Source: Megalobrama amblycephala
Lineage: Eukaryota; Chordata; Actinopteri; Cypriniformes; Xenocyprididae
Direction: 5' to 3'
NCBI RefSeq assembly: GCF_018812025.1
Contig: NC_063063.1
Coordinates: forward strand, 8,994,442 to 9,058,441
DNA: 64,000 nt
Part shown: piece after piece, positions 24,660 through 38,614 of the stretch
Position numbering within the stretch: position 1 is the first letter of the stretch
Layout of the letters: each line of letters opens with the position of its first letter
Notes under the pieces: generated by a model
What the model was told of the DNA's origin: nothing
Database searches by the model: none
Seen by the model: the letters and a program-made list of their open reading frames with translations, nothing else
Program-made: the position numbers and the translations under genes

Positions 24660-25103
24660 AATAATTCCAAATGAATCATTTGGAACAGTGTTGTGTGAAT
24701 AACATTAAATCAATTTAAAATATATATTAAAATTAAAATTAAAATATTATATTATCATATATATTGCAATTTTTATTATGAAACGTGGATCACATTTGAT
24801 CCAAAAATAGTCAGCAATGGTATAAATATAGGTAGTCACAATATTGCTAAACTGGGAGATTCAAATTGTACATATTTTCCAATTAAAAATTATGTATTTA
24901 ACTAAAATTATTTGAAAAATCACTATTGTTTAATTGCTTTAAACCAGCGTTAAGTAGATCTTGCACCAAAATTCACATCTAATAAGACTTGAGATATATA
25001 GCCAGCCTTTTGAAATATTTTGCAATTCCATAAAAATGAATATCAGTGGATGATAACATTTATTATAGTTGATCAGGTAAGATGCTTTGTTGCAGTTCTG
25101 ATG

Positions 25104-25304
25104 ACACTTTATTTGTTTAGATGGTCCACTTCAGACATTCTACTAACTATAAGTAACTTTGCAAATACATGCAATACATACAACTAACTTTCATTAGAGT
25201 ATTAGTAGACTGTCAGTAGACTGATAAGGTTGGGGACATAGAAGAAGTTGACATATACTTATGGTCAGTAGAATGTCTGTTAGGGACCATCAAAATAAAG
25301 TGTT
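25104..25304. repeat. Inverted-repeat MITE relic
   Basis: ACACTTTATTTGTTTAGATGGTCC at the left is roughly complementary to AGGGACCATCAAAATAAAGTGT at the right. Non-coding; no clear target duplication. Confidence 0.5.
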
Positions 25305-25629
25305 AGCAGATATTAAGCAGACATTTTATTAACAATCTAATGAAAGTTAACTGAAATGTAGTTGCAAAGCAACTTATGGTTAGTAGACTGTCTAAAGTGT
25401 TCCATTGAAGTTTTAGGTTCTGTCTGTCTTCAAAGGCAACGTTTTTTTTTAATCAGGAAGGAAATAAATATAACTCTTACTTCCTCCTCCTCTTACAAGT
25501 GTTTTGCACTGATAATATCACCCCACAGCCACACTGTCTTATTGCTATTGTTATCGTAATTATGCACATAGCCTTTTAATCTCAATGCCTTGTCAAGACA
25601 GAATTTAGATTTTAAAATAATTTTCTTAC

Positions 25630-25801
25630 CTCTCTTGCTGAAAGGAGAACAGACAAAATGGAGCGACCCTTGAAGCGAGGGAGAGAGAAAGAAAGAGAGA
25701 GGTGAAGAAAAAAAGATCTGGCTCAGACCATGACCAACCAACTGGCACTGTATTTATCCAGCATTATGACCCCTCACATTCAGCTGTCCTGTTAAAAATA
25801 G
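25630..25801 (-). promoter_or_regulatory. aldoa: Probable aldolase muscle promoter and 5'-UTR exon
   Basis: Reading the minus strand: a perfect MEF2 consensus CTATTTTTAA (25792-25801), an E-box CAGCTG (25781-25786), then a TATA-like ATAAATA (25751-25757). About 95 bases further on is a strong 5' splice site (AG|GTAAG, exon end 25630). That non-coding exon can splice to the acceptor before the start-codon exon (exon start 21440). MEF2 plus E-box plus TATA is the usual layout of muscle glycolytic promoters. The transcription start (about 25,725) is inferred from TATA spacing. Confidence 0.6.
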
Positions 25802-25916
25802 CTCCATCCTGACACTGGAGAAGAGTGGCAACATTCCCAAGCATGAAAGAAAGCGATAGACAGATAGAAGAGAGGGGAATGGGTACAGTTGAGTGTGTGG
25901 AACAGTTGAGTGTGTT

Positions 25917-25974
25917 CCACAAGAATACACTCAACTGTAAGTCAGAAGACTTACAGCTGAGTGTGTTCTTGTGG
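25917..25974. repeat. Imperfect hairpin upstream of aldolase promoter
   Basis: Two 25-bp arms (25917-25941 and 25950-25974) match with two differences around an 8-base loop. The left arm can also pair with a further copy of ACAGTTGAGTGTG just before it, so two exclusive hairpins are possible. Confidence 0.6.
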
Positions 25975-25979
25975 AAATA

Positions 25980-27058
25980 AAAATGTAAAGACTGCGGGGA
26001 GATATCTAAAGAGGGAGAGATATGAACAAGTTGGGTAATACAAACAAGTGTCAGAATCTGCATGCACTGTTGTTAGAAACTTAATCTGAAGAGCAGCATG
26101 CTGATCCTTGACATTTCAGTGGCTTTTGAACAGCATCAGGTCAGACCAGAGGAGTAGGTTGACCCCGGCTGAGGCCCTAGATCTATTGTTAGTACTGTAA
26201 AAAAAAAGTGTTAAAAAAAACCCAGTAGTGTATTTAATGTCTTGTCAGAGGAATGAAGCAATACATTTATGGCAGAAAAGGAAGGAGGGTTAATAGGGGT
26301 AGTAGTAGTGTTTGGAAAAGCTGTTTGTAATTTTTGCAATTCTATTTGGTGCAAAACACCAACAACTTTTATTTCTATTCACACAAATAATGATTACAGG
26401 GGCAGATAATAGATAATAGACTTATTTTTGCATATTTCCTTACATAATACCTCAAAACACTTTTAACATAGTGCATGATTTGTAAAATTAACCATTTTGA
26501 CATTTGCATCACATAATCATATCCATTTATGTATGGCTTTTCTGACATAGTAGCTCAGCTGCATTGCACTTGTGATTGCTTTTGGAGTGCTTTGGTTATG
26601 AGTCCCGTGAAACACGAGCCACAATAAAAGACCTCAAAGACTTGTAAAAGCAAGATAAAATGGCATTGTTGCTTCAGATTGTGTTTTTTTTAAATCTCAT
26701 TTTTGCTTTTGTTAACACTATCGGTTAGGCTTCATGTAGGTGGTATATTTTTAAATACTATAAGAGCATTAACCTAACATACCTACATTTCACTTTGAAA
26801 GTGTCGCAAAACATGCAAGAAGCAATGCAATTTCATTTTGTAAAAATGTTGCCAGTTGCCACAGGCATATTTTTTGAATCTTGGTATTAATATGAACTCT
26901 TTCCCTGCAAGCATCTTTTTGTAAGTTGTCAGCTGCCAGCAGCATTTTTAATAATTTTCACAAATTATTCATGGCCTCCAGAATATTTTGTTATATGAAT
27001 ATCTGAACATATCAAAGAAAGAACAGAGCCTCTGCTTTTAAACAATAACAACAAAACG
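25980..27058. other. Non-coding sequence, no feature seen
   Basis: No exon or complete repeat recognised between the aldolase promoter and the DIRS fragment. Confidence 0.4.
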
Positions 27059-28985
27059 TCTCAGGTTACATATGTAACCAAATGTTCCCTGAGAAGGGAA
27101 TGAGAGGCTGCATCCAATGATGGTGCTTTGGGGGATCTCCTCAGTGCGACAGCGCCTGAAGCACGTCCTAACTGGCATTGCATCGTGACGTAGCATATGA
27201 CGACACGCTATGGAGGCTACAAAGGTAAGCCTGCACACAATAGCGTCAGCTTCTGATACGCTGAAGCAAGTCACGTGCAGGCATTCAGGAGGTGTGGCAT
27301 AGGGACACATCGTCTCGTTCCCCTGTCAGGGAACAATGGTTACATTCGTAACCTGAGACATTCCCTTTCGAGGGAACCCGCAATGCGTCCAATGATGACG
27401 CTTTGGGTAATGAAATGCCCACTGTACCACACTGACTAACGCCTGCCCTGGTGTGAAATTTTTCTGTGCACAATAAAAATACTTTAGAGCCACGTGTGGA
27501 AGGAAGGTCCAGACTGTAAAATCTAATAAATCTGTGTGAACTCCAGACAGGAAGGAGAGACAGACAGGGCTTGTAAATCTCCCACTCTCTTGAGGGATGT
27601 AATAGCCAAAAACAACAACAACAACAAAAACAACAACAACAACAAAACACCTTTAGAGTAAGAAACTTCTCTGATATGGACTCTATGGGTTTGAAGTGTG
27701 CTAGGGGTAACCATTCTAGAACCACAGCTAGGTCCCAAGTTGAAACCCTGGCATGAGCTGCGGACCTCATCCTCAACACACCATGAGGGAAACGGATAAC
27801 CAAGTGGTGTCTCCCTAATGTTCTCTCGCTTAACAGTGCATGGAAGGCAGCTCTAACCACCTCGTAGACCTTAACGTGAATGGGGAAAGACCGGAGGTCT
27901 TGGAGGAACTCCAGGGATGAAGCCACTTTTCAGTTAAATTGAGTCCAACTGATGCTCTCTGCATCATAAAGTGAATACTCTTCACTTTAAGGCATATAGT
28001 TTCCTGGTGGAGGGAGCTCTAGAAGGGAGTTTAGAAGGGTCTCAACAACCTCAGTTGAGAGACTGAACCCTAGGAGCTAGTCCCCCTCACGAGAGAGGGA
28101 CATCCACAGCGGACAGTGGGTCGTCTCTAGAGATGCAAACAGATCCACTTTTTTCCAACAGATCCACATTTGCTCCATATCAACTCCACTGTCTCGGGGT
28201 GGAGTCTCCATTCTCCAGGCCTCAGCCCCTGTCTCGACAGGATGTCTGCCCCCACACTCTGGATGTACATAGCTCTAAGAGACAGCAGTTTGCCCCAAGA
28301 CCATAGCAGGACCTGATGCACCAGTCTGCATAGGTGGCGTGACCTCAGACTCCCATGGTGAATTATATATGAGACCACCGACATTGTTTGTTCGAATGAG
28401 TACATGATGGCCTTTGAGGTCTGGGAGGAAGTACTTCAGAGCATGAAATACAGCCAGCATCTCCAGGCAATTTATGAGCCATGCAAGATGATGCCCTCTC
28501 CACAGACCCCATGCTGAGCGATCTTTCATGACCGCACCCTAGCCCGTGAGGGACGCATCTGTCATCACGACTTTTCGTTGACACGGTGTTCCCAGGATTG
28601 AGCCCTGGGATTAGACGAACATGTTCTATGGCCTCCAAGAGGGACTTAACTTCCTGTTCCAACACCCAATACTCGAGATTCACCATAGTGTACAGCACAC
28701 CTTTGAAATTCAGTGGATCCTCCTGGATCCTCTCGACGGCTGAACTTACAGCATCATTGATGAGGCCAGAAGGGGACGGCGGTGCATCAAGGAGGAATGA
28801 ATCCTCTCCTTGATGCTGGAGAGGTTCAATCATACATGCCTCTCTGTTGCCACCAATGCTGCCCTGGAGTGGCTGCCTCCATGGTGCCATGGAGAGACAG
28901 GTTTGTGGCCCAATTAAGCTCTTTAATACCATTTAATACCACTACCCCCTCGCCCTCATCAAGGTCCCTGAGCAACTCTGCCTGG
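27059..28985 (-). mobile_element. Truncated DIRS retrotransposon
   Basis: The left end (TCTCAGGTTAC, 27059) and an internal complementary region near 27312-27400, which repeats the end in reverse, identify a DIRS element read on the minus strand. Coding remnants are reverse transcriptase/RNase H (about 28932-28127, with GHHVLIRTNN and VGADILSRQG) and tyrosine recombinase (about 27926-27500, with VLEWLPLAHFKPIESISEKF and KRVGDLQALS). A TTG-type microsatellite interrupts the recombinase. Most of the polymerase and the 5' end are missing. The right boundary is approximate. Confidence 0.82.
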
Positions 28986-28989
28986 TAAG

Positions 28990-30700
28990 TTTGTGTTTCC
29001 TATCTGCTCTTAATGTTATAAGTTAAGAGTTAAATGCATAAATCCTTAAACAGATTTCTTAGAAACATGCATGAAGATGAAGAAACATTCCTTGCAACAT
29101 GCAGTTTTAAGAAATAAGCCTTCAGTTGGTAAGTATTTGTAAGAGACAGCATTGAGAAAGTTTTTCGGTCTTTCGGATGTTGAGGGTAACCTCTCCATGC
29201 TGAGCTATTTCTTCTGGATTCTGGTGAATAGATTGGTTTTTAGCTGTCTTTTCAACCAACTGGAGACACTTTTTCATTTTATACAATAATTGTAGAATTA
29301 AAGGGGAGGTGGAATTAAAATTGCCCAGATCTTTGCAAAGGTGTATAAAGTGATTACCGTTATAAGGTTTTTGGAATTTCCGTAGGCCTATAAGAGCATG
29401 TGCGTGGGTTGCATGTATTGATTCACACTTCATATATTGTATGTTTAAGATTAAACCAAGCCCATTTCCAAGCTGTGAGTATTATATGAACTGTGAATGA
29501 TTCAGTGTTGGATGCAGTGGGCAGAAAAAGAAAGAGAAAAAGACAGCTAGGGCAACAGACAGGAAGACAAAAGAGAAAGAGAAATTCACTGCTGTGTTTG
29601 CAAGCTTAAAAATTGCAACACCTCACCAGATACATTTAAACATCCACAGGACGACACAAAAAATAGTGCAACTCTTCTACAGTAAAATCTTTTAAGCTAC
29701 AAATATCAATAAACTCTTGCTATGTGAGTGTCAAAGTCACACTTTCCACTGATCAAAGAGATGTATTTGCTTTTCTCATCTTTACAGATGGTCTGACTAA
29801 GTACATAGGGCATTTTCTGTTAACCACTAAAGACTTTCCATTCTGCTGTGGTCTTGTATCTCATCTCGTTTTAATATCTTACAACATTTACAAATTTTAT
29901 ACCCTATGCACAAATTTATTATTAATAGTTATGACTAATGAGTTAGGACAAAAGGCTTCACTGAGAAATATATTGACATTGGCAGTTTGAGATTGTTTGA
30001 TTGAACTGACACGTTTTATGTATACACAATCTAAAAGACCTAAAAATGTGGGATCTAAAAGATCTAAAAATGTGGGAAACCGATGCATAATATTTAAGGA
30101 ACTAGAAATTAAAACAAACAGAAAGAGGAAGAGGCCTGGGTAGTTATTAATAATGAGAGAGAAACACACATACATGTCATTAATGTTCATTTTATGCACA
30201 TTCAAACTTTAACAGCGGATGTTAAAGGCAACACCCAATTTAAGGCAACACCCAATTTTTAAGCAACACCCGATTTAGGAATATAATAAAATCTTAAGGT
30301 CAGGTAGAATGTGTCTTGCTTCTCATATCAAAACAACACTGTCTTTAAGTCTAAGTGTTTAATGTATGTTGCATTTATGGACCTTTTTCTCTAGGCTTTT
30401 TAATTGTTTATTTAGAAGAATTATTCTGAAGGGTCTTAAAAATGCCCAGATCAATTTTGACCTCTTACACTCAAACTCAAGTTTTTCTTCGATTCCTTGG
30501 GTCATGCAGAGCTAATTGAACTCATTAAGCATGTATACACACACCAGTACACTGATAACGCACAAAAATTACAGCTTATTGAATGCTCACTTGTCCCGGT
30601 TTTACATGCAAACCATTAATCCGGCAAAGCAAGTAAACTGTTCTTACAAGACTTTATTAATAAATAATGTTATTTCCTGGTAATGAGAACAAAACATAAT
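28990..30700. other. Non-coding sequence, no feature seen
   Basis: No exon, clear repeat ends or RNA gene found. An approximate short repeat AAGGCAACACCCAATTT occurs about three times at 30220-30275. Confidence 0.4.
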
Positions 30701-30708
30701 GTCAGTAT

Positions 30709-31341
30709 TAGTGATGTTACGGTCTGTGCTGAGGCTTCGGAGCGTGTGTCGAGAAATCCCGGAAGCTTTCAGTGAAGTGCGAATCGAGGCTTGTATCGCT
30801 TTAGATCAATGATGTCATTGATGACGTTCGAAGCCTCGCTTCTGCCTGACTGGTTCGAATGGTTCGACTGGATGCGGTTCGAATCTTGGCGTGACATTTT
30901 GACAGATGTATAAACCATTGGATCCCCTCAGAATGTATGGTTTTAGAATAATAATATCGCCCCTCCTGCCTGTTATGACCAAAGAATTTGTTTACACACA
31001 TTTGATAGCCCCATTCATTTAAAAACCAATATGTTTATTACACAGTTATGTTATACAATCATTATATACAACCAGAAAATACACATTACATTCAAATAAA
31101 TAAATATATAAGTCTTTGTGGAAAATGATTTTTTCTTCACCGTTATTTCTAGGCCATAACTGCCGCAAAATACAGTGTATCACAGATCACATCAGGTCAT
31201 CTGTAATGTATCTGCTTGTTTTACACTCTTTGACCACCAGGTGGTATTGTGAGCAAATGAAGCCTCGAGAAATGAACCCTTTTGTGAACCACTTGGCTGA
31301 AAAGCTTCAATGCTTCATGAGGCTTTATCTCGCCATCACTA
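30709..31341. mobile_element. Non-autonomous hAT-like element
   Basis: Ends TAGTGATG and CATCACTA with a perfect 8-bp target duplication GTCAGTAT (30701-30708 and 31342-31349). The length is 633 bp. GAGGCTTCG / CGAAGCCTC motifs repeat inside. A palindrome with the same ends lies at 54659-54861. No transposase. Confidence 0.8.
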
Positions 31342-31349
31342 GTCAGTAT

Positions 31350-32510
31350 AGCAGTATTTCAACATATCACCAGGAAACACTCTGAGGTGTGTGTGCCAAA
31401 TAGGCAAAGTAACCCAACAAAGGCAGAGAAACACACCATAACACAAACGCGACCAGGCAAAGACTAAGTGAAGAGCAGGAACTTAAATACACAAAGGTGA
31501 TGAGCTAAATTAGAAACAGCTGTGATGATAGTGTCCATGGTAACTGATGAGTGGCGGGAAAATTAAACAAAGGAACACAGGAACTTAAGAAATACAAACT
31601 AAAAAAAGTCCATGACCCCATACAGACTCATATATTATCCTCTCATGCAGCAACAGATGGAGCATTCTAACTGTAACACTTCTGTACAAGTTGTGAACAA
31701 TTATATATTTAATAATCTCTTGGGTCAAGAAAGAGTCAGAGTTTGCGATATATTTCCACCTCCCCTACACTACTGTTAAAGGTTTGCTCTGTAGATGCGC
31801 TTAAATCCACATTAAGTATGCTTTCCTGTGACGCTCCGAAGGGCACTTGGGAGTGAAAACAATCATGGCTGCCATACTGAAGGGTCAAAACTGGCCACTT
31901 CAAAGGCCCCTTCGAAATGTAGGATACCAATCCACATAAAACCAACTAAATAGATTTTTGATTTTTAACTTTATTTTTTAACTTAATATTTTATTGGAAT
32001 TCTCAGCGACTTTTGCTGCAGGATACATTGTAATCTGTAGTTGGCAACAAGTGACTGTCTTTATGAGTGAATCACTGAGTCATTTATTCAACTGATTCAT
32101 TTAAAACAGTCATTCAGGAACAGAACAGCACTGCTGTGTGTTGCTCGGGTATGCGCGACGGTTTATTTTTCTTTGGTCCCATTTGGAGCTATTTAGTGTA
32201 TTTAATATGTAAGTTGCTCAATATTATCTTCTTGTTTATTGAACTGTTGCATAAAAGGAACATCACAGAGTCGCAGCTGTATTGTCGAATATCGTCACAC
32301 GGCAAAGCCACAGTCCAAGGACATATTGGGGACACTCAAAGAACATATTTCGTAAAGTTTAATGCCGTTTCCTGGTTCATTGGAAATCTTTGATTTTATC
32401 TTAGTAGTTCAGATACGTTATTTCCACACCCTGTGCGTTATTTGTTTAGTCATATGCACTGCCTTTTTCATCTTTCTCAATAAATACTCTTGTTCTGTGT
32501 TTGCTTTTCA
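31350..32510. other. Probable upstream region of the integrin gene
   Basis: No coding exon seen. A 3' splice site (ATATATTAG, about 32518) just before the integrin start-codon exon implies a 5'-UTR exon somewhere here or further upstream. I could not locate it with confidence. Confidence 0.4.
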
Positions 32511-32553
32511 TATATTAGGCAGAGGGCCCCTGTGTTGAGACCCTGATATGACC

Positions 32554-35500
32554 ATGGACTGGGATTTCTGCATCTGTTTGTACCTGTTTTGTGGTAAGAT
32601 CAAACAGTGCCACAGTATTCCCATTTTGATGTTCATTGTTTTTTATGCACTGCATACAGTAGCACCTGTTGTGGAAATATTTATAATCAAAATGTAAAAT
32701 GTGTCATAAAAATCCTAATGAATTTGTATTTATATATTCAGCTGTTTTTGATTGTTTTGGTCGTTTATGTTAGGCTCCTATTAATTTATTTGATTGTGTT
32801 TCTGTCAAAAAATGTTAAGGGTTGAATGTAGTTTAGATAACATTTATTTGTTAAAAATTAGGTGAAAGACTGCTGCCAATTTGGTGATAGAGCAGGGTGA
32901 GCGAGCTCAACATTAATTATGAAGATTTGGGTTTGCAAACATATAGTGGGTACGGAAAGTATTCAGACCCCCTTAAATTTTTCACTCTTTGTTATATTGC
33001 AGCCACTTGATAAAATCATTTGAGTTAATTTTTTTTCCTCATTAATGTACACACAGCACCCCATAATGACAGAAAAACACAGAATTGTTGACATTTTTGC
33101 AGATTTATTAAAATAGAAAAACTGAAATATCACATGGTCCTTAGTATTCAGACCCTTTGCTGTGACACTCATACATTTAACTCAGGTGCTGTACATTTCT
33201 TCTGATCATCCTTGAGATGGTTCTACACCTTCATTTGAGTCCAGCTGTGTTTGATTATACTGATTGGACTTGATTAGGAAAGCCACACATCTGTCTATAT
33301 AAGACCTTACAGCTCCTAAGAGCACAGTGGCCTCCATAATCCTTAAATGAAAGACGTTTGGGATGACCAGAACCCTTCCTAGAGCTGGCCGTCCGGCCAA
33401 ACTGAGCTATCGGGGGAGAAGAGCCTTGGTGAGAGAGGTAAAGAAGAACCCAAAGATCACTGTGGCTGAGCTCCAGAGATGCAGTCGGGAGATGGGAGAA
33501 AGTTGTAGAAAGTCAACCATCACTGCAGCCCTCCACCAGTCGGGGCTTTATGGCAGAGCGGCCCGACGGAAGCCTCTCCTCAGTGCAAGACACATGAAAG
33601 CCCGCATGGAGTTTGCTAAGATGGTGAGAAATAAGATTCTCTGGTCTGATGAGACCAAGATAGAACTTTTTGGCCTTAATTCTAAGCGGTATGTGTGGAG
33701 AAAACCAGGCACTGCTCATCACCTGTCCAATACAGTCCCAACAGTGAAGCATGGTGGTGGCAGCATCATGCTGTGGGGGTGTTTTTCAGCTGCAGGGACA
33801 GGACGACTGATTGCAATCGAGGGAAAGATGAATGCGGCCAAGTACAGGCATATCCTGGACGAAAACCTTCTCCAGAGTGCTCAGGACCTCAGACTGGGCC
33901 GAAGGTTTACCTTCCAACAAGACAATGACCCTAAGCACACAGCTAAAATAACGAAGGAGTGGCTTCACAGAAACTCCGTGACTGTTCTTGAATGGCCCAG
34001 CCAGAGTCCTGACTTAAACCCAATTGAGCATCTCTGGAGAGACCTAAAAATGGCTGTCCACAAACGTTTACCATCCAACCTGACAGAACTGGAGAGGATC
34101 TGCAAGGAGGAATGGCAGAGGATCCCCAAATCCAGGTGTGAAAAACTTTTTGCATCTTTCCCAAAAAGACTCATGGCTGTATTAGATCAAAAGGGTGCTT
34201 CTACTAAATACTGAGCAAAGGGTCTGAATACTTAGGACCATGTGATATTTCAGTTTTTCTTTTTTAATAAATCTGCAAAAATGTCAACAATTCTGTTTTT
34301 CTGTCAATATGGAAAAGGAAAAAAAATGGAGAAAAAAAATGAACTTAAATGATTTTAGCAAATGGCTGCAATATAACAAAGAGTGAAATATTGTAGGGGG
34401 TCTGAATACTTTCCGTACCCACTGTATGTTGTCACAGGCAGCCTAGTTTAGTCCCTTTCTATGAAAAAGAAAATCACCCATTCAAGCAGGGACAAAAATG
34501 TGCTTCTGTACTTGTTTTATGACTACAGCTTAGTGTGGATCCTTACTCTCACTCTGTAGTTCTTCCTGCCCCTTTTGAAGGGCTTCAGACTGAAAACAAT
34601 GACCAGAAGCCATTGGTTCCTACTTTTGTAACTGCAAAAGTGGTGATAGACTATACATGGTTGTTCACCAGCACAAGTCATCCATGTTCACAGTGTAATG
34701 CAGTGGTTGCAGAGTTCTACCGTTTGTATTTTTAAAAATTTTTTAAAAATATTTTCTAGAAACTGAATATCTAATTGCAAACATTAAAGATCCACACCCT
34801 TGCAATCAGTGCATTGACACAACTTCTTCATTGATTTTCATTCAAACTCTCTTCTCGTTGATCAGTCCAAGATGGCAGCACTGCTGGCGTATTTGGAGTA
34901 GCAAAATTCTTATCAATATACATGGTTGTTTTAATTACAGATGGAAAATGATGATTAAGAATCTGAAAATGAAAGTTCTGCCTCTTAAAATATTCTCAGT
35001 AAAAATTAAGTTACAGTTACTAAAGTAGATACTATTATTTCACAGCATCGGTTTGGCAACTTCCTTATCTGAGGTACCAGTCTTCCTCTTCTCCTCTCAC
35101 TTTCATTCTGTCATCAGAGAAGTCAGTCTTTTTCTGTTTGTTTTCACAATATCGATTCAAACATGTTGTCTTTACAAAATCATTAGGACAGGATAATTAC
35201 ACCTCTATGATTTATTGAGATTAATCATTTAAAACTGTGTGATTAATTAAAATATTCACATGCAGCCAGGCGTTTCATGTCTTTTGCAAGACATTGCACT
35301 ATTTCATGTTTTTCATCTCCAGAAAGATCTTTCATCCTCCCCATATTGCATGAGAACTTGCTGTGACTTGCTTAATAATGCAAAAAAAAAAAAAAAAAAA
35401 CCTCTTTAAAGGATTAGTCAACTTTCAAATAAACTTTTCACCCCCATGTCATCCAAGATGTTCATGTCTTTCTTTCTTCAATTGAAAAGAAATGAAGGTT

Positions 35501-37855
35501 TTTGATGAAAACATTCCAGGGTTATTCTCCTTATAGTGGACTTCAGTGGACTTCAGTGGACTCCAAAAGGTTGAAGATCAAAATTACAGTTTCAGTGCAG
35601 CTTCAAAGGGCTTTAAATGATACCAGACAAGGAATAAGGGTCTTATCTAGCGAAACGATCAGTCACTGTAAATATATATGCTCTTATATAAACAAATGTT
35701 CGCCTTCTAAGTGCTTCCACCAAAACCTCATTTCTGTATTCTCCAAAAAGTTTACTCTGTATGTCCTACACCTGGAGAATACGGAAATGCGGTTTTGGGG
35801 GAAGCACTTATAAGGTGAACTATTTAACAATTCTGTCTGAGATTGATACCAGTATCTAAAAAGATACAAGAAAAAAAAAAAAAAAAAAAAGGAAAAGAAA
35901 AAACTAACACTTTTTTTGAAAAACTAAAATCTGAATGTTTATTTTACTGATATCGTATGTCACTTGCATAATAATTTGGAGCACAAGCTGTGTCCCAAAT
36001 GACGCACTATACACTATGTACTGATGCACTATGTACTCTACCTGTAGTGTATGAATTTACTATTTATTTTGTCATTCAGCATTGGAGTTTCGTTGCTTCT
36101 CCCCCTCCGCTACGTAATTAAAGCTGCGACAGTTGAGTGAATGAAGTGTCCAACATTCCACACTGTGTTTTTATGGTTAATTAAGTGCATCATTTGGGTA
36201 TTTAAAATTCAATTACAAAACGGCATAGAATATTGCACAAGAAAATGAATTAGAACGTACCTACAGTGTATTTTGAATATGTGACAGTGTGTTTGAACAT
36301 TATGACCCGTCACAGGTGAAGCGAATATTGTTTATAATCTCCTAACAAGGCCATATATTAAAGGGATAGTTCACCCAAAAATGAAAATTTGATGTTTATC
36401 TGCTTACCCCCAGGGCATTCAAGATGTAGGTGACTTTGTTTCTTCAGTAGAACACAAATGATGATTTTTAACTCCAACCGTTGCCGTCTGTTAGCCATAT
36501 AATGCGTGCCAATGGCAACACAATCTATAAGAGTCAAAAAAACATGCACAGACAAAACTCAGCATAATGGCATATGCCACTGACTTCTGTATGTAAGATG
36601 CCATGCCACTTACTGCTTCTCCATAATTGGGTTAATGTAAACACGTTCATTGATCAATAACACATTTTGTCCTATTATCACCTTAGACCAATCCACATGA
36701 CTCTTATAGATTGTGTTGCCATTGGCATGCATTATACGACTGACAGATGGCAACGGCTGGAGTTAAAAATCATCATTTGTGTTCTACTGAAGAAACAAAG
36801 TCGCCTAGTACAGTCCAAAAGTTTGGAACCACCAAGATTTTTAATGTTTTTAAAAGAAGTTTCGTCTGCTCACCAAGGCTACATTTATTTAATTAAAAAT
36901 ACAGAAAAAACAGTAATATTGTGAAATATTATTACAATTTAAAATAACTGTTTTCTGTTTGAATATATTTCACAAAGTAATTTATTCCTGTGATGGCAAA
37001 GCTGAATTTTCAGCATCATTACTCCAGTCTTCAGTGTCACATGATCCTTCAGAAATCATTCTAATATGCTGATCTGCTGCTCAAGAAACATTTAATGTGT
37101 ACAATTGTACAAAATATGTGTACAATATTTTTTTTCAGGATTATTTGATGAATAGAAAGTTCAAAAGAACAGTGTTTATTCTTTTGTAACATTATAAATG
37201 TCTTTACTGCCACTTTTGATTGATTTAATGCATCCTTGCTGAATAAAAGTATTCATTTCTTTAATTTCTTTTCAAAAAAATAAAAATAAAAATTCTTACT
37301 GACCCCAAACTTTTGAACTTTCTAATCATCAAGGAATCCTGAAAAAAAAGTACACAACTGTTTTCAACATTGAAAATAATCATAAATGTTTATTGAGCAG
37401 CAAATCAGCATATTAGAATGATTTCTGAAGGATCATGTGACACTGAAGACTGGAGTAACGATGCTGAAAATTCAGCTTTGCATCACAGGAATAAATTACT
37501 TTGTCAAATATATTTAAATAGTACACAGTTATTTTAAATTGTAATATTTATATTTTTTAAATAAATGTAGCCTTGGTGAGCAGACGAAACTTCTTTTAAA
37601 AACATTAAAAATCTTAGTGGTTCCAAACTTTTGGACTGTACTGTACATCTTGGATGCCCTGGGGGTAAGCAGATAAACATCAAATTTTCATTTTTGGGTG
37701 AACTATCCCTTTAAGGTCTTATATTACATATAAGGTTTTATGTTACAAATATCTCAACATTCTCAAATCAAGATACATACAGTACTTGAGATGCCAAATG
37801 ACGTAATATATTAAGTCTTGTTTTCTGAAACATTTATCAAAATTGAGTTTTTGCT

Positions 37856-37886
<31 letters not shown>

Positions 37887-38576
37887 ACCAATGGGATGAG
37901 AAAAATAAACTTGTTTTCCCTTTGAATTACTTTTTAATTTTTCTTGTCCCATTAGCAGCTACTGTTTTAAGCATAATCAAGATTTCTTATCATGTTATTT
38001 TGCATTTCCAGTAAATGTTTATTGATCTTAAAAAGGAAAACAAGACAAGAATACCAATATTTTTTTATTTTTATTTTTTTTTATTTTTTTTTTGCAGTGC
38101 AAGATGTGATTTCTTTTCTTTTCGTTTTACACCTCATGTTTTCTGAATTATCATCATACGTTTTTTTTGTTTTTCAAAACAACCCTTAAAAGTAACATAT
38201 GTATGTGTTTGTTCTTAATTTGCATCATCCAGCATTTCAGTCAGTGCTGACAATATTACTGTTTTTACTGTATTTTTAATTAAATAAATGTAGCCTTGGT
38301 GAGCAGACGAAACTTCTTTTAAAAACATTAAAAATCTTAGTGGTTCCAAACTTTTGGACTGTACTGTACATCTTGGATGCCCTGGGGGTAAGCAGATAAA
38401 CATCAAATTTTCATTTTTGGGTGAACTATCCCTTTAAGGTCTTATATTACATATAAGGTTTTATGTTACAAATATCTCAACATTCTCAAATCAAGATACA
38501 TACAGTACTTGAGATGCCAAATGACGTAATATATTAAGTCTTGTTTTCTGAAACATTTATCAAAATTGAGTTTTTG

Positions 38577-38614
<38 letters not shown>

